NCBI RefSeq assembly: GCF_041296385.1
Contig: NW_027183770.1
Coordinates: 1-64,000 of the forward strand
Direction of reading: 5' to 3'
DNA length: 64,000 bases
Source: Aphelocoma coerulescens
Lineage: Eukaryota > Chordata > Aves > Passeriformes > Corvidae
Positions 39,215 through 51,279 of this stretch are shown in pieces (the first letter of the stretch is position 1; each line of letters starts with the position of its first letter). Under the pieces are notes generated by a model, which was given only the letters and a program-made list of their open reading frames with translations, was not told the DNA's origin and ran no database searches. A program made the translations under genes and the position numbers.

Positions 39215-39785
39215 GTGAATCAGGGGGATGGGGAGCAGAAGAATTTGTTTGTCAGGAGCAATGCATCTAGCTTGGTCAGCATAGCAGAGCAGGAAGAAAA
39301 GATAGGAGACCGCTGATAAGACCAGCGGGAGTCTCAGACAGACATCCTGCCTCATCCCAAAACTAGCTCAAACCAGTGCCAAAGCTTAAACCCAGGCCAA
39401 AGGTATAAAAGAGCATGCGCAGGAGAGAAAGGTGAAAAGTTCAGACGAGGAAGACTCCCCCTGACTTCATCAAAAGACCCTCGGAAGACCCCTACCACAA
39501 CCACCAAACAACACTGCACAAGCGCTACGCGGATGTAAATGACTTTTGAGTTCACTATAAAACCAAGCGAGGCTGGGCGGGGCTAGGTGATGAATATGTA
39601 TAAGTTTGTTAGGAAACTTAATGAATATGGAACTTGTAACCCAGTAAATACCGAGCTGAATGCAGCTGTCGGCACGCGTGATTTTGGAGGAGCGATCCCC
39701 CGTGCGTCCCAGCGCTGGAATAAAGCATACCCACCTACTTTACTACTTATTTAGTAGTGGAGTTCTGTCCGCTTTTCATTATAAC
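39215..39785 (+). mobile_element. LTR-like element, possibly a solo LTR
   Basis: It has promoter and polyadenylation signals in LTR order: GGTATAAAAGAGC (39410) and AATAAAGC (39720), preceded by GCACGCGTGATTTTGG. The left end coincides with the end of the segment B homology. The right end is uncertain, near GCTTTTCATTATAACTCA. No target duplication was found. Confidence 0.5.
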
Positions 39786-40735
39786 TCAAGCTATATTAGC
39801 ATCTTGTTACTTTGACCCCAGTTATAATGTTAACTAGTTAATATCTGCATAGAAAGGTTATTCTTAACATGTTTACACATCATTTACAAGCAGCAGTTTT
39901 TTCCTCCTAGTTGTAGAAAGAGGAGGGAGTGAGGACATGTAGAGAAAGACAACTTGACGGCACCAAGGTCAGTGGAAAGAAAGAGGGGCAGGAGATGCTC
40001 CCAGCGTCGGAGTCGAGATTTTCTCTGCAAGCCGTGCTGAGGACTGGGATAAAACAAACTGTCTCCCTGGGATCCATGAAGTCCACGGGGGGATGCAGAG
40101 ATCCACTCCCAGCCCGTGGGAAAAGGTGCTCACAGCGGAGCGGCTGGGTGCTACAAAAGCTGTAATCCAGGGGGAGACCTGAACAGGGAGAGAGGGCTCC
40201 TGCTTCCAGAGATAGAGAAAGAGGGCTCTTGCTTCCGAACTGAAGCAGCTGATCCTTAAAAGACTACACCCCATGGACTAATGACCACACCTGCAGTTTT
40301 GGGAAGACCGTTTTGCCCGTGGGAGGGACTCACGTTACAGCAGGCTGGGAGGGATTGATACTCGTGAAATTAGAAACGCGCTGGAGAAGTGCACAGAGAA
40401 CTGTCTCCTGTGGGAAGGAGCCCATGGCAGAGCAGAAGAAAGAGACTCCCCTCCCTGAGGGAACTGAAGAAAGATCTCGAGTGATGAACTGGCTTGAACA
40501 CTCCCAGGCCCTGTCTCCCTGCGCTGTCGGAGGGAAAGAGGGAGGGGATGGAGAGGAAAAAAGGTGTTTGAAAGGCTTATTTTCTTCCTCATTATCCTAC
40601 TCCGTTAATAATAAATTTACTTTATGCCTTTAAGTTTGAGCCTGTTTTGAACTTAGAATGTTTTTCTCCCAATCCTTATCTCAACTCATGAGCCCTTCGT
40701 GATGATTTTCATGGCTACCTGATATTTGAGACAGT
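39786..40735 (+). mobile_element. Probable old LTR/ERV-derived sequence
   Basis: The end of this stretch (AATAATAAATTTACTTTATGCC, then GAGCCTGTTTTG, then TTTTTCTCCCAATCC) resembles the R-U5 part of avian ERVL-type LTRs. 39900-40560 has no recognisable gene. Evidence is resemblance only. Confidence 0.35.
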
Positions 40736-41010
40736 GTCAAACCACGACAGTGGCCCTTGTGTTCCATGTGGCCCCTCTCTGTCACAAGTGACCCTTGGTT
40801 CCATGAGATTGTCACAATGGTCCCCATGTAGCCCTGAGGCTGCGCTGTCAGCTGTCACTATGGACGCTGGATTCCACAGGAGCTGGCAATGGCCCAGTGG
40901 CACCTGCGTCCTCTGAGGCCCCGCCTTGTCAGTGGAGCCGTGTTTCCATGAGATTCCATGTTGGCACAGGGGCCTGCTGAGTTCCATGAGGCTGCGTCGT
41001 GTCCCAATGG
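40736..41010 (-). repeat. GTCACAATGG-type degenerate minisatellite
   Basis: Irregular repeats of a GTCACAATGGTCCC...TTCCATGAGG motif of about 40-50 bp. Related arrays lie at 46265-46440 and 56485-56875 and inside the 2118-bp units. Confidence 0.65.
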
Positions 41011-43090
41011 ACAATCTCGCTGCCCTCAGCTCTGCGCTGCCATTGCCAGCCCTGCCCTGACCTCTGCCCAGCCTCACCCTCTGTGCCTTGGACACACACA
41101 CATGCCCTGAGCTCATCCTCCCTCTGGGTGCTTCTCCTGCCCCAGCGCTGCCCTGGGAGGGTTCATTCCTCACAGGAGCTGCTGTGTTTGTACTGGTGCA
41201 TTTTATAGCTCTGCTTCTGCCTCTCTGTCACTTGTGTCTCCACAGAGCTCTGCAGGGAGAAGATTCATGGAATGACAGAGGTGGGAAGAGCCCCCTGAGC
41301 CCCCTTGGCCAGGCTGTGGCTGGGCTGGAGTTGCCTTTGTCCAGAGCAGCCCCTGGGCTGCTGTGCTTGCCACTTGTGGCTGCAGCGGGCTTGGTCCCAG
41401 CCCAAGGCTTTGGCTGTCCCTGAGCAGGGCTGGCCCCACATGAGGCGTCTCTGCAGCCCCCCCAAACCATGGGCTGGGGGTGGGCAAGTGTTCCCAAGGG
41501 CACAGGGAGGGGACAGCTGGGCTGGACTGACCCAAGGGATCTCCCATTCCATGGGACGTCAGGGTCAGCAATGGACTAGGGGAAAGGAAGGGGGCGAGAG
41601 GGTGTCTGGATTTTCTATATTGATCCATTTGTCTTCCAAGGCAGCCACTCCATGCACTGAATTCTTGCCTCCCTGTGGTTTCTTTGCTTCTGCATTTGGC
41701 CTTTGCTCTTTACTTCCTTTCCCTAACCATTAATCTCTCTTCATGGTGACTCACAGTTTTCTCAGCTTATTTTCTCCCGGTGCCTGGCTGGGGAGGGACA
41801 GTGCCAGAGACACTTGGTTGTCACTTGATGGACAGAGAGGTTTTACCACGGTCACCTTGCCCAAGCCTTCTCTTATGGGCACACCCAGAAGCGTCAGGGC
41901 TCTGTCGGGTGCCCACCCCTGAGCTGGGCTCATGCCCTGCTCACAGCCCCAGGGCTGCTCAGGGACACGAGTCCTTCCCTGGCACGCTCACAGACAGTTC
42001 ATTGCAGCACGGGCAGGGGCTCCCTGGGCTCTGCTGCCGCTGCCAGAGCCTGGCAGGGAGCTCAGCCCTGCGGGTGTCACCCTGCCCTGCCCCTGCCCGA
42101 GGTGCCCCACGGCCGCAGGGATGGGCACGGGGAGCTCTGTGCACAGGAGCTCATCCCAGCCCCGCATCCAGGGGGTTCCCAGGGGACGGCACTCTCTGGG
42201 AACTCCAGGAACAGCTGAAGGTGTTTGTGCTCGCTGGGTTTATGTCCCCCCCCCCCACACAGGGTGTTCAGGGCTGTGTCTTGTCTGTGCACTGCAAACA
42301 CGGAGCCCTGACCCGGTCCCTGGATGTCCCTCCATGGAGGGAAGAACAACCTCTGTGAGCTGGGCAGAGAGGCCCCTGCTGGCAGCGGCGCTGGCTTTGC
42401 CAGGGCACTGCTGGGTGCCCCCACCCTGAGCACTGCCACCCTTTGCTGCTCAGGGCTGGTTTCCTCTCCAGGGTGCTGCGTTGGGCACATCCTGGAGACA
42501 AAATTGGGAAGGAGATTGAAGCTTTCAGGCCCTGCACTGGGGAGATGCCCTCGCATGATGGAAATGCTGCTGCAGAGCCCAGCTCTGTCCCAGCAGTGCC
42601 CACGGCCTGTCCCTGCCTGCAGTCCCTGGGCAGTCACACAGCAGGACTGGGACCCAGCTGACAGAGCCCTGAGGCCTGAAACCAACACAGGGGCTCTGCA
42701 GGGGAGTGTGGAAGGGAAGGAAGAGGAGTTACGGAGGAGAAGTCCTGGGGCTCCCTGGCAGTGCTCTCCTGCTGGGACTCTTTTCTCCCCCAGCTCTGCC
42801 CAGAGGCACCGACCCTGCAGCTCCAGAGAAGTCAGGGAGGAAAGATGTCAGGGAAACAAGACAACACAGGCTTCTTTCTTTTGTTCCAGCACACACATAC
42901 TGTAGTGCAGCTCCCCGTTTCTACAGTCTCTGGGTCACACTGGAAAGGCAAATACCAAATTAAAAATGGAACAGACAAAGATTTTTGTGTGAACAAATTC
43001 ACAGCAGCGTAACACCTGTGTCAGCAGCAACAAACACAGGACACAGAGTGGGCATTAATGAGTCACATCAGAGCAGCTCTGCAGGAGAAT
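41011..43090. other. 3' flank of the olfactory receptor, no gene recognised
   Basis: 41020-41170 is repeated in inverted orientation at 57110-57270. A fragment near 41265 (ATGGAATGACAGAGGTGGGAAGAGC) resembles the start of avian CR1. The remainder is unassigned, with short frames only. Confidence 0.4.
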
Positions 43091-43096
43091 GAGAGT

Positions 43097-44028
43097 TTAT
43101 TGCTGCTGAAAACCGGCCGTGATCCTTTTCCTCAGGGCATCCCTGAGCTCCTGCTTCCTCAGGCTGTAGATGAGGGGGTTCAGGGCTGGAGGCAGCACCG
43201 AGTACAGAACTGACACTGCCACATCCAGGGATGGGGAGGAGATGGAGGGGGGCTTCAGGTAGGAAAATATAACAGTGCTGAGGAACAGAGAGAGCATGGC
43301 CAGGTGAGGGAGGCACGTGGAAAAGGCTTTGTGCCGGCCCTGCTCAGAGGGGATCTTCAGCACGGCCCTGAAGATCTGCACATAGGAGAAAACAATGAAC
43401 ACAAAACAGCCAAATACCAAACAGACACTGACAGCGATGAGCCCAAGTTCCCTGAGGTAGGATTTGGAGCAGGAGAGCTTGAGGATGTGTGGGATTTCCC
43501 AGAAGAAGTGGCCCAGGCCATTGCCCTGGCACAGGGGCAGGGGAAATGTATTGGCCATGTGCATGAGAGTGTAGAGAAAGGCACTGGCCCAGGCAGCTGC
43601 TGCCATGTGGGCACAAGCTCTGCTGCCCAGGAGGGCCCCGTAGTGCAGGGCTTTGCAGATGGACACGTAGCGGTCGTAGCACATGATGAGGAGGAGGGAA
43701 TACTCTGCTGAGATGAAGAACAGAAAGAAAAACACCTGAGCAGCACATGCTGAGTAGGAGAGGTGCCTGGTGCCCAGAGGGAATTGTGCATGGCCTTGGG
43801 GACAGTGGTGCAGATGGAGCCCAGGTCGCTGAGGGCCAGGCTGAGCAGGAAGAAGAACACGGGGCTGGGCAGGTGCTGGCCGCAGGCTCCGGCACTGATG
43901 ATGAGGCCGTTGGCCAGGAGGGCAGCCAGGGAGATGCCCAGGAAGAGGCAGAAGTGCAGGAGCTGCAGCTGCCGCGTGTCTGCCAATGCCAGCAGGAGGA
44001 AGTGCCTGATGGAGCTGCTGTTGGACAT
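43097..44028 (-). pseudogene. OR14-like olfactory receptor with one frameshift
   Basis: A seven-transmembrane odorant receptor of about 310 residues, read on the minus strand. The first 85 or so codons from 44028 (MSNSSSIRHFLLLALADTRQ...KAMHNSLW) are in one frame. The rest (RHLSYSACAAQVFFF, then MCYDRYVSICK, KAFSTCLPHLA, PALNPLIYSLRK) is one base out. The break lies at about 43770-43780, between LW and RH, and equals the loss of one base. Everything else, including the MxYDRYVSIC motif after helix 3 and the PxLNPxIYSLR motif in helix 7, is intact, and the stop is at 43097-43099. Intronless coding is normal for this family. The intact protein would be an odorant GPCR of sensory-neuron cilia. 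A sequencing error could mimic the break. Confidence 0.85.
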
Positions 44029-44029
44029 T

Positions 44030-46264
44030 TCTGCACTCTGGACTGTTGGAAGAAGGCATTGACAAGCTGGGACAGATTCCCCTGAGTCAATCCTATGCTA
44101 TTTTCTTAGGAATCCCCTCAAAACAACTTCTCCTCCTGTGACAGAACTTGGCTAAGCTTTTTGATTTCTGAGCTCAGGTTTGTGCTGCTGCCTCATCCTC
44201 AGCGTTGCTCTCAGCCTGAACACTGGGGGCCCAGAGGGAAAACAGGGCTCCCTGTGCCCCAGTGCAGTCGGACCTGCTGGTCCCCACACAGGTGCCCTTT
44301 GCTCATTTCACCTCCCTCTATTTCCTGGTGATTGTACTTAAAATGGGCTTGAAAAATAAAGTGACTTTTTGAAGGCCCCAATTTCAAAACCATTGCTCTA
44401 AACCCTTCTTCCTTTCCCTGTGCAGCTGTGGTTGCTCTGGCTCTCTGCTGCCTGCAGTTGTGCCTCCTGGCAGCTGTTTCTCTGGGTCCAAGGCTTGTCC
44501 CTGCCAGTGCTGCCAGAGCCCAGCCCAGCCCTGGGGGCTCAGCTCTGCCCTGCAGAGCCCTCCCAGCACAGGGCACTGCCCAGGGGCATCTCCCTGGCAG
44601 CAGGGCCTGAAGGGCAGCTCAGACAAAGGGAGATGCTGCAAGCCAAGGTGCTGCTGGTGCTGTCTGCAGGCAGAGGAGTGTGAGGAGGCACTTCCTGAGG
44701 GAGATCTGAGGCAGAGCTGCTGATCCCCAGGGCAGCAGTGCAGGAGTCTCAGTGACACAGACAAACCTGAGAGCCCCTTTCCCTTCCCTTGAGGAGAAAG
44801 CTGAGAGCAGCTCTGGCCATGCAGCACCACCTCCCCAGCAGGAGGAGTCTGCCCTGAGGGGGGCCGCTCCTTCCACCTCCAACTCCTCCCCACAGCCCAT
44901 GGGGAGCTCCCAGGCAGGCTGAGAGCTGCCCCTGGCAGGTGGCAGATGCCCTGGCCTGGCAAAGAGCCCTCAGGGCTGCAGGAGCTGCTCTGCAGGACAG
45001 CCCTGGGCACCCCTGGCTCCTGCCCACCTTCAGAGCCTGCAGCCGGCCCTGGCAGCAGGAGCCGTCCTGCCCTGTCCCTCTGACAGTGCCCAGGGCAGCC
45101 CCGCTCTGCAGCACATCCTCCCCCAAGGCAGGAACGGCAGCAGAGCCATCCTCACAGCCATGGCAGCCGTGTCATGGGCCAGCTCTAGAGGATCCCTGCA
45201 GCCAGAGACTCACTGTGTCCCACGCTGTGAAGGTTTCTCCACGAATGAGTTCAGAGCTGTCCTTCCAGCTGCTTTAGCTAGCTCTCTGCTCACTCCTCCC
45301 AGGTACCTGCAGGCAGTGCCCTCAGCCCTGCTGGGCAGGCAGAGGAGCTGCTCCTCAGCAGAGCTGCCTCTTTGAAGCTCTCGCTGGTTGCCAGGAGCTT
45401 GAGAGTTCCCTCTGTGCCAGGAGCCCGGCCCAGCTCAGCAGCACAGCAGCAGCACAAGGACTTTAATGACCCTCTCAGGCCTTTGGTGTTGTTCACATCA
45501 GACTCAGTCCCTCAGAGCGTCTTCAAAAAACTTCTCAAGAACTCAAAGATTCAAAGTCCAAAGTTTCTTGAACTTTTAATGGGTCCCATCAGGACACGAC
45601 TCACGTGAAAGTGTCCCCAGGTTCCAGTGAGAGCAGAACTCTGGAGGCAGCGATGGCAGGTGGGGACAAGCAAGGGAAAGGTGTCTCTGGTGCTGAGCAA
45701 ACCTGGCTGTGTTCCCTGAGTGCAAAGGGCCAAGGCCTGAGCCCCAGCCCCTGGCAAGGCAGATCCTGTCCCTCCCTCAGTGCTCAGGGCTCTTGCCGGG
45801 GCACTGGGAAGTGGGGATGGGCAGTGCCCAGGGCAGCACCATGGGGCGGCCCCTGCCAGGCTGCTGGGCAGGGACAAGGAGGCACTGAGGCCCCAGGGCT
45901 GCAAGGGTCACTTGTCTCCTGCTGGCCTCAGGGCCAGGGCCAGCAGCCGTGGCCAAAGGGCTGCACAAGTTGGCTCTGTCAGGGCCTTGCAGCTGCTGCC
46001 CATCCCTCTGCCCTCTGCAGCCCAGGCTGTGCCACGCTGTCCCTGCCCTGCGCCTCTGTCCCTGCAGGCTGTCCTCATCCCCCCGGCTGCCCCACCTGGC
46101 TGGCCCCTTCCTTTGCCGGCAGCTCTGCGTCCTGCCTGCCTCTACCTGGGCACACAAAGCCTTGGGCTGCTCCAGGCTCCTTCTGGGGGACGTGTTGCAC
46201 CCCAGCCCTGCCTGGGAGGGAAATTCCTTTCTCCTGGTGTCCACTCTGGACCTCCCCAGCTGCC
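44030..46264. other. 5' flank of the olfactory receptor, no gene recognised
   Basis: Unique-looking sequence of moderate GC with many short frames on both strands and no domain I recognise. Confidence 0.4.
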
Positions 46265-46440
46265 CTGTCACAAAGGCCCCTCGGTTCTTTGGGGCCCAGC
46301 AGTGCCACAGTGGCCCCTTGGCTCCATGGAACGCCACAGGGTCACAATGGTTCCCTTGGTGCCACCAGCCCTGCAGGGTCACAACGGCCCCTGGGTTCCA
46401 CGAGGCCACGCGGGGTCACAGTGGTCTCCAGAGGAAGGGC
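46265..46440 (-). repeat. GTCACAATGG-type minisatellite (second locus)
   Basis: CCACAGGGTCACAATGGTTCCCTTGG-type units, about four, in the same family as 40736-41010. Confidence 0.65.
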
Positions 46441-46489
46441 AGCACCGAGCCCCAGGGTTTCAGGGGCAGATGAGACACAGCCACCAGAG

Positions 46490-46840
46490 GCCAAGGCCAG
46501 CCACATCTGTCTGTCCTGGCAGGTTTGTCTGGGAGCAGCCCTTGGATATTGGGAATTTGGGAGGTGGAATCCCAATTTTGGCCATGGGCACCTTGTTGAG
46601 AAGGATGGGTTTATTCCACATGAAAGTAAAGCACAAAGTCCAAGAGTTTAGGAAGAAGATGAGAGGTGGCCACCATGGGTGAGGGCAGCCAGACCTGTCT
46701 CTCATGGCAGCTTTTGTCTGGGAGCAATCCTTGGATAGACAGAATTTGGGAGGTAGAATTTCAGTTTTGGCCATGGGAGCCTGGATGAGAAGGACGGTTC
46801 TTTTCCTTAGGAAGGAAAGCACGAAGCCCCAGGAGCCCCA
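46490..46840 (+). repeat. Two diverged tandem copies of about 180 bp
   Basis: 46500-46665 and 46695-46835 share TTTGTCTGGGAGCA, CCTTGGATA, AATTTGGGAGGT and TTTTGGCCATGGG in the same order, at about 80 percent identity by eye. No coding role is seen. Confidence 0.7.
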
Positions 46841-49133
46841 GGGCTCCTGAGCCAGCCCCTGCTGCCCCGGGAGGGAATTTGGGGAGGGGGCAGAGGGGGT
46901 GCGCAGCCCCTGCCGGGGGATGACCCCGGCCCAGCGCCCTTCGTTCAGCACCGAGCTGGGCGTGGGGCCGCAGGAGGAAGAGGCCGATGGGAAGCAGATC
47001 CTGCAGGGGAGACAGGGCTTGGGCTCAGGGCAAGGTTCTGCCCTGCACACCTGGCTCAGGTGTGAGCCTGCCCCAGGAAGGGAGCGGGACATTCCCATCC
47101 CCATGGATCAGGGCTGGGAGCAGCACTGGGACCAGGGACATGGAAATACTGGGAGCCACTGGGACCGCACTGAGGGGTGAATTATCCCCCCCAGCACCTT
47201 TCCAGGCCGCCCTGTGACCTGAGAAATGCTCGCTGGGCCTCAGCCTTGGCCAAGAGCCCCCGGGCTCAGCTGCTCTGAGCTCAGGCGCTGCCGGCTCCCG
47301 CAGCCCGCCCAGGGCCGCCCTGCCCGTGCCGGGGCTGTGCTGGAATTCTCTGCTGCTGCTGGGCCACTCGGGGGGTCTGGCCCAGCAGGAAAGGTGACCT
47401 TGAGCCAGGAGCTTTCCTTGGCCGCAGCAAAGCCTCAGCATGGAAAGACCTTCCCAGCGCTGTGCCCTGGGCCGGGAGGGATTGTGCCACCAGAGCTGTC
47501 CCTCCATTTCTTCTGCCAGGCAGCTCTAGGACATGGAAAGTGGAGAAGCCAGAGCTGCTTCTCAGCTTTTCACAGTCCTCCAGAGGAATCCTGTGTGGGA
47601 AGCAGCCTGGGAACAGGGTTGAGGTGCCAGGGCAGGGGAATTCAGAGCCCTTTCCTCCCCCGTGGGCTGAGGCTCTGGCCCTTGCCCTTTGCAATGGCCC
47701 TGCAGCTGCCAGAGGGGCCTTTTTGGCTCAGCTGAGAGCAGTCCTGCTGCAAGGCTGTCCTCGAGCTGCTTGGGCTGCACATGTGCCCAGGGAATGCTCA
47801 TTGCTTGCAGTCTCAGGTGCTGTGCGTGTGCAGGTGTAACTACTGCAGGAGGGAACAGCTCTGCTGGGGGGAGTTCTCTTTTTCTTGGTGGTTTTTCTGT
47901 TGAATGAACGTTCCCTGCCAGCTCTTCCCTGCAGAGCTCTGTAGCTGTATGTGCCACTTGTCTGTGGCACTGTGGCTCAGGAGGTGGCCAAGGGGAGCTT
48001 GGCCGAGGTGTGGGCAGAGGAATGGCCATCAGGCCAGGCTGGGGGGTCAGCGGCCGGTCAGTTGCGTTGGGTGGCCGCGGCTCTGGACGCTTGTGTGGGA
48101 GCGTGTGCAGGGCTGGAAGGCTGGGGCTGCCGCCGCTGTGTCGCAGAGCCGGGAAGGCCGGGGCTGGCCCGGCCCTGGCCCGGCCCCGCCAGTTCTGCCA
48201 GCTGCCGGCGGGGACACAAAGGGCAGCTCCGAGCTGCGGCCGCTGCGCTGCGGCCGCACAAACGCAGCGCCCGCAGAGCTCCAGGGCAAGGTGCTGGCCC
48301 TGGCTCGGGGCTGGGCCGGGGCCAGCGGCAGAAAATCAACTTGCAGCTCGGGCCCCGCAGCAGGGAGGAGCAGCAATTGCTGGGGGAGAGAGACTCTTGC
48401 CAAGGGCCTGCGGGGCCGGGCCCCAGGGAACGGCTTCCCGCTGCCCGAGGGCAGGCTGAGATGGGATGTGGGGCAGCAATGGTTCCCTGGCAGGGCGCTC
48501 AGGGCCTGGCACAGGCTGGCCCGAGAAGCTGCGGCTGCCCCCGCATCCCTGCAAGTGTCCCAGGCCGGCTCGGCCATTGGGGCTTCCTGCCCAGGAGGGC
48601 TGGGCTGGGCTGGGGCTGCTGAGGGCGGGATGGGCTCTGGCTGAGCCAGCTGAAGGCTGCGCATGATGAGGCCGGGGGGACCCCGTTGCTGAGTGGGTTC
48701 TGGGGTATCCCACATTCCTGAAGGGATTTTAGGGTATGTCCCATTCCTGAGGCATTTTTGGGGTGCCCCCCAATGCTTAGGGAGGGGTTCTGAGAGGGGG
48801 GCTCTGGTGCTTGGAAGGGGGACCTATTGTCAGGGAGCCGGGGAGCCCATTTTGGGAAGGATGCTGCTGTTTCTGGCAATGTTGAGAGGTTCTGAATGGG
48901 CTGTGGGGCCCTGGCTCTCATTTTGGGACTTGAGGTGAGCCCATGGGCACAGCAAGGGCTGAGGAGAGGTTCCAAGCTCCCATTTGGGATGGAGGGATTG
49001 AGCGGGTGCCTCCAATAAACTCAATCCCAGCCCCAATGTGTCGATGGCAGCCCCAAATGGCTCGATCCGTCAGCCCCAAGGCCTGGCTGTGGGGAGTCAG
49101 GAGCCACAGAAGGGGAATTGGTGTCCAGGAGGG
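46841..49133. other. GC-rich, gene-poor stretch
   Basis: No gene assigned. 46890-47030 on the minus strand has an acceptor-like start and an open reading of about 40 codons that I cannot place. 48690-48790 has short repeats of CCCATTCCTGA and GGGGT type. 47950-48680 is CpG-rich with frames open on both strands through composition. Confidence 0.4.
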
Positions 49134-49203
49134 ATGGGATGGGATGGGATGGGATGGGATGGGATGGGATGGGATGGGATGGGATGGGATGGGATGGGAT
49201 GGG
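49134..49203 (+). repeat. (GGGAT)n microsatellite
   Basis: Fourteen pure GGGAT units. Confidence 0.97.
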
Positions 49204-49511
49204 GGTTGCATCATGGGGGTGGGATGAAGTTTGGGATTGATGGGGTGGTTTGAACACTTGGAGTGGGGCACTCCAGGGAGGAAAACCAGGAGCTGCTTTT
49301 GGGGAGGCACCTGCTGCTTTTTGACAATTTTAGGGCCTCTAAGTGGCTTCTGGGAGGTTGCAGTGAATTTGGGGAAAGTGCCATAAACCCCCCGCAATTT
49401 GGGGGGCTGAGGTGAAATCCCCACATTTTGGGAGGGTGAGAGGACCCTAATTGGGAGGGGATCCTGCTGCTTTGCACCCCTTCAATGGGGTGAGAAGTGG
49501 CTTGTGAGGGA

Positions 49512-49608
49512 CGGAAGGAAGGAAGGAAGGAAGGAAGGAAGGAAGGAAGGAAGGAAGGAAGGAAGGAAGGAAGGAAGGAAGGAAGGAAGGAAGGAAGGAA
49601 GGAAGGAA
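49512..49608 (+). repeat. (GGAA)n microsatellite
   Basis: About 24 pure units of GGAA. In other vertebrates long GGAA tracts are bound by ETS-family factors; here this is only a possibility. Confidence 0.97.
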
Positions 49609-49874
49609 AACAATGCAAGTACTGAATGAAACAAAAAAAAGATAAATAACTGAGTTCTCTTTTAAAAAATATCAATTCCCTCTGAATCCAAAGTTGCAGA
49701 AGACTTTTCTTTCCACATTTGGGTTTTGTTTTTATCTCTCATACTTTTTCTGGTTCTTTTCTTTTTTCTCTTGTTTTTAATAGATAAGACCTGCTAGGAA
49801 AGGAATGCAGAGCAAAATGAGACCCATTTCTGGCAGGCAATGAAAGTGTCGGCTCCTGGTCTGGTTGCTTTTGT
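49609..49874. other. AT-rich spacer
   Basis: No gene. Ends abruptly where PIM intron sequence starts, marking the breakpoint of the inverted PIM fragment. Confidence 0.5.
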
Positions 49875-50237
49875 GTGGATCCCTCATCTCTGTGGCACGG
49901 GGGGAATAGCAGTGCTGGGAGCCAGCAGCGGGCTCAGGAGCATCCCGCTCTGTCAGCTCTGAGCAGGTGGCACATGTCCTGCTCTCCTGCTGCCCTCCAA
50001 AGCACAGAATCCATGGGCAAGTTTAGGCCCAGCTCTGGGCACAGCCAGCATGGCCTGGGCACGGGAACGGGGGCCAAAGCGGGCGGGATCCTTCTGCAGC
50101 TGCCTGGTGGTTTCTGGTTTCTGTGCCCAGAGTGCCAGGATGTTCTTAAGAGGTGCTTGTCCATGCAGCCCTTGGACAGGCCGTCCTTGGAAGAGCTCTT
50201 CAGTGCTCCTTGGCTGCAGGGTGTTCATGTGCCCTAG
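49875..50237 (+). pseudogene. PIM kinase fragment: last intron and intact terminal exon
   Basis: 49875-50130 matches intron 4 of the PIM copies, starting within a few bases of the donor. After TGTGCCCAG the exon 50131-50237 (107 bp, the same length as in copy B) encodes ECQDVLKRCLSMQPLDRPSL and ends QGVHVP and TAG. No upstream exons 1-4 are present on this strand. It is diverged from copy B (for example [11 protein letters not shown] against VLKRCLSMQPL), so it comes from a different, older PIM gene. Confidence 0.8.
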
Positions 50238-50482
50238 AGGATGGCAGGGACCCACGGGCACAGTGTGATCCAGGGGCCTGGCAGGTAACAGCCCCACACA
50301 GCTCTTGGCAATCAGTGGCAAAGCAAAGCAGACTATTTTGTCCTGTCTGTAGCTCTGAGCAGGGAGCATCAGAAGGGAACACGCAGCTCTTGGGCTGCAG
50401 CTGAGCTGGAGGCCTGCTCTGGCAAGCACTGGTGGCCACCATCCCCCCTGGTTTTGTTTGTCTGGTTCATTGATGGCTGGGG

Positions 50483-50694
50483 CCCTGGGCAGAACCCTGA
50501 GAGCCTGGTGTGGCCCCAGGGAAGGAGAAGGAGCCCCTGGAGAAGCTGTACCAGGTGGGGCTGCTGCTGCTGGAGCCACCAAGGACGAGCTCAAGGACGA
50601 CAACCTCTTCCTGGAGCTGGCCAGTGGCAGCTGAAGATGATGGACTTTGATTCTGGCACCTTCTCCAAAGACACGCTCCACGGCCAGTGTGCAG
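50483..50694 (+). pseudogene. Decayed PIM kinase exon 3
   Basis: Reads KDDNLFLELA and LKMMDFDSGTFSKDTLHGQC in different frames, followed by GCAG/GTGAGT. It is the same kind of remnant as 34154-34360 and sits in the same relation to a terminal exon, so the pair was duplicated together. It lacks HRD and is frameshifted. Confidence 0.7.
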
Positions 50695-51279
50695 GTGAGT
50701 CCAGAGCCAGGGGGATGCTCCCAGAGCTGGGCATGGCACGGCCTGGCCGGGCACCAAAGGTTCCCCCTTTGCTGGGGCGGCTGCAGGGAATTCTTCAGTG
50801 GCTGCCAAACTGCTTTTGGGCTCTGGGCAGCTGCTGAGGAGGTGGCTGTGCCATGGCTGGCTGCAGGCTGGGCACATGTCCTGCCCTCCTGCTCTGCTCC
50901 CAAAGGCAGCAATGCTGGGCAGCTTTGGGCCCTGCTCTGAGCACAGCCAGCACGGCCTGGGCACTGCGGGCGGCTGGGACAAGGCCGTGAAATCCAACAT
51001 CTGGCCTTGTTTGGGGCTGTATGGTCAAAGTCAGCTCCCTTGGCTCCTCCTTGAGCCCTGGCCAGGCTTAGGAGGAAGCCAAGAGGAGGATGAAAGCAGA
51101 TGTTCCTGCACTAGAAGTGCTGTCAGTTTGTTTCTCCAGCACTGTCAAAGCTGGGCCCTCTCCCAGCGGGGTTGGAGCCTCAGCTGTGGCTGGAGGCAGC
51201 TGCAGGAATTCCCAGTGTCCGGGAGTGGCTCTCCAGTCCTTGGCTGGGACAGCTTCCCCCAGCTGATGGGTGGCTCTGG
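50695..51279 (+). other. PIM-derived intron sequence and flank
   Basis: 50695-50990 matches PIM intron sequence (inverted relative to 33870-34140). 51000-51279 is unassigned. Confidence 0.5.

Larger units (their letters stand above)
24190..39215. repeat. Segmental duplication, copy B, interrupted by a provirus
   Basis: Matches copy A (113-6415). The provirus (25370-32344) splits it, and homology resumes after 32344 exactly where it left off, apart from the target duplication. Copy B keeps about 1.35 kb (33424-34777) missing from A, which includes the PIM terminal exon and a decayed PIM exon. The end at 39215 lies in an ACTGGGA-type repeat. Confidence 0.9.

Noticed and set aside
38399..39355. 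A 318-codon minus-strand frame including the MHC transmembrane piece
   Set aside because: It joins intergenic DNA, an intron and one MHC exon by chance; splice signals define much smaller exons.
46890..47030. A possible minus-strand exon reading ICFPSASSSCGPTPSS
   Set aside because: One acceptor-like signal only, no partner exons and no family recognised.
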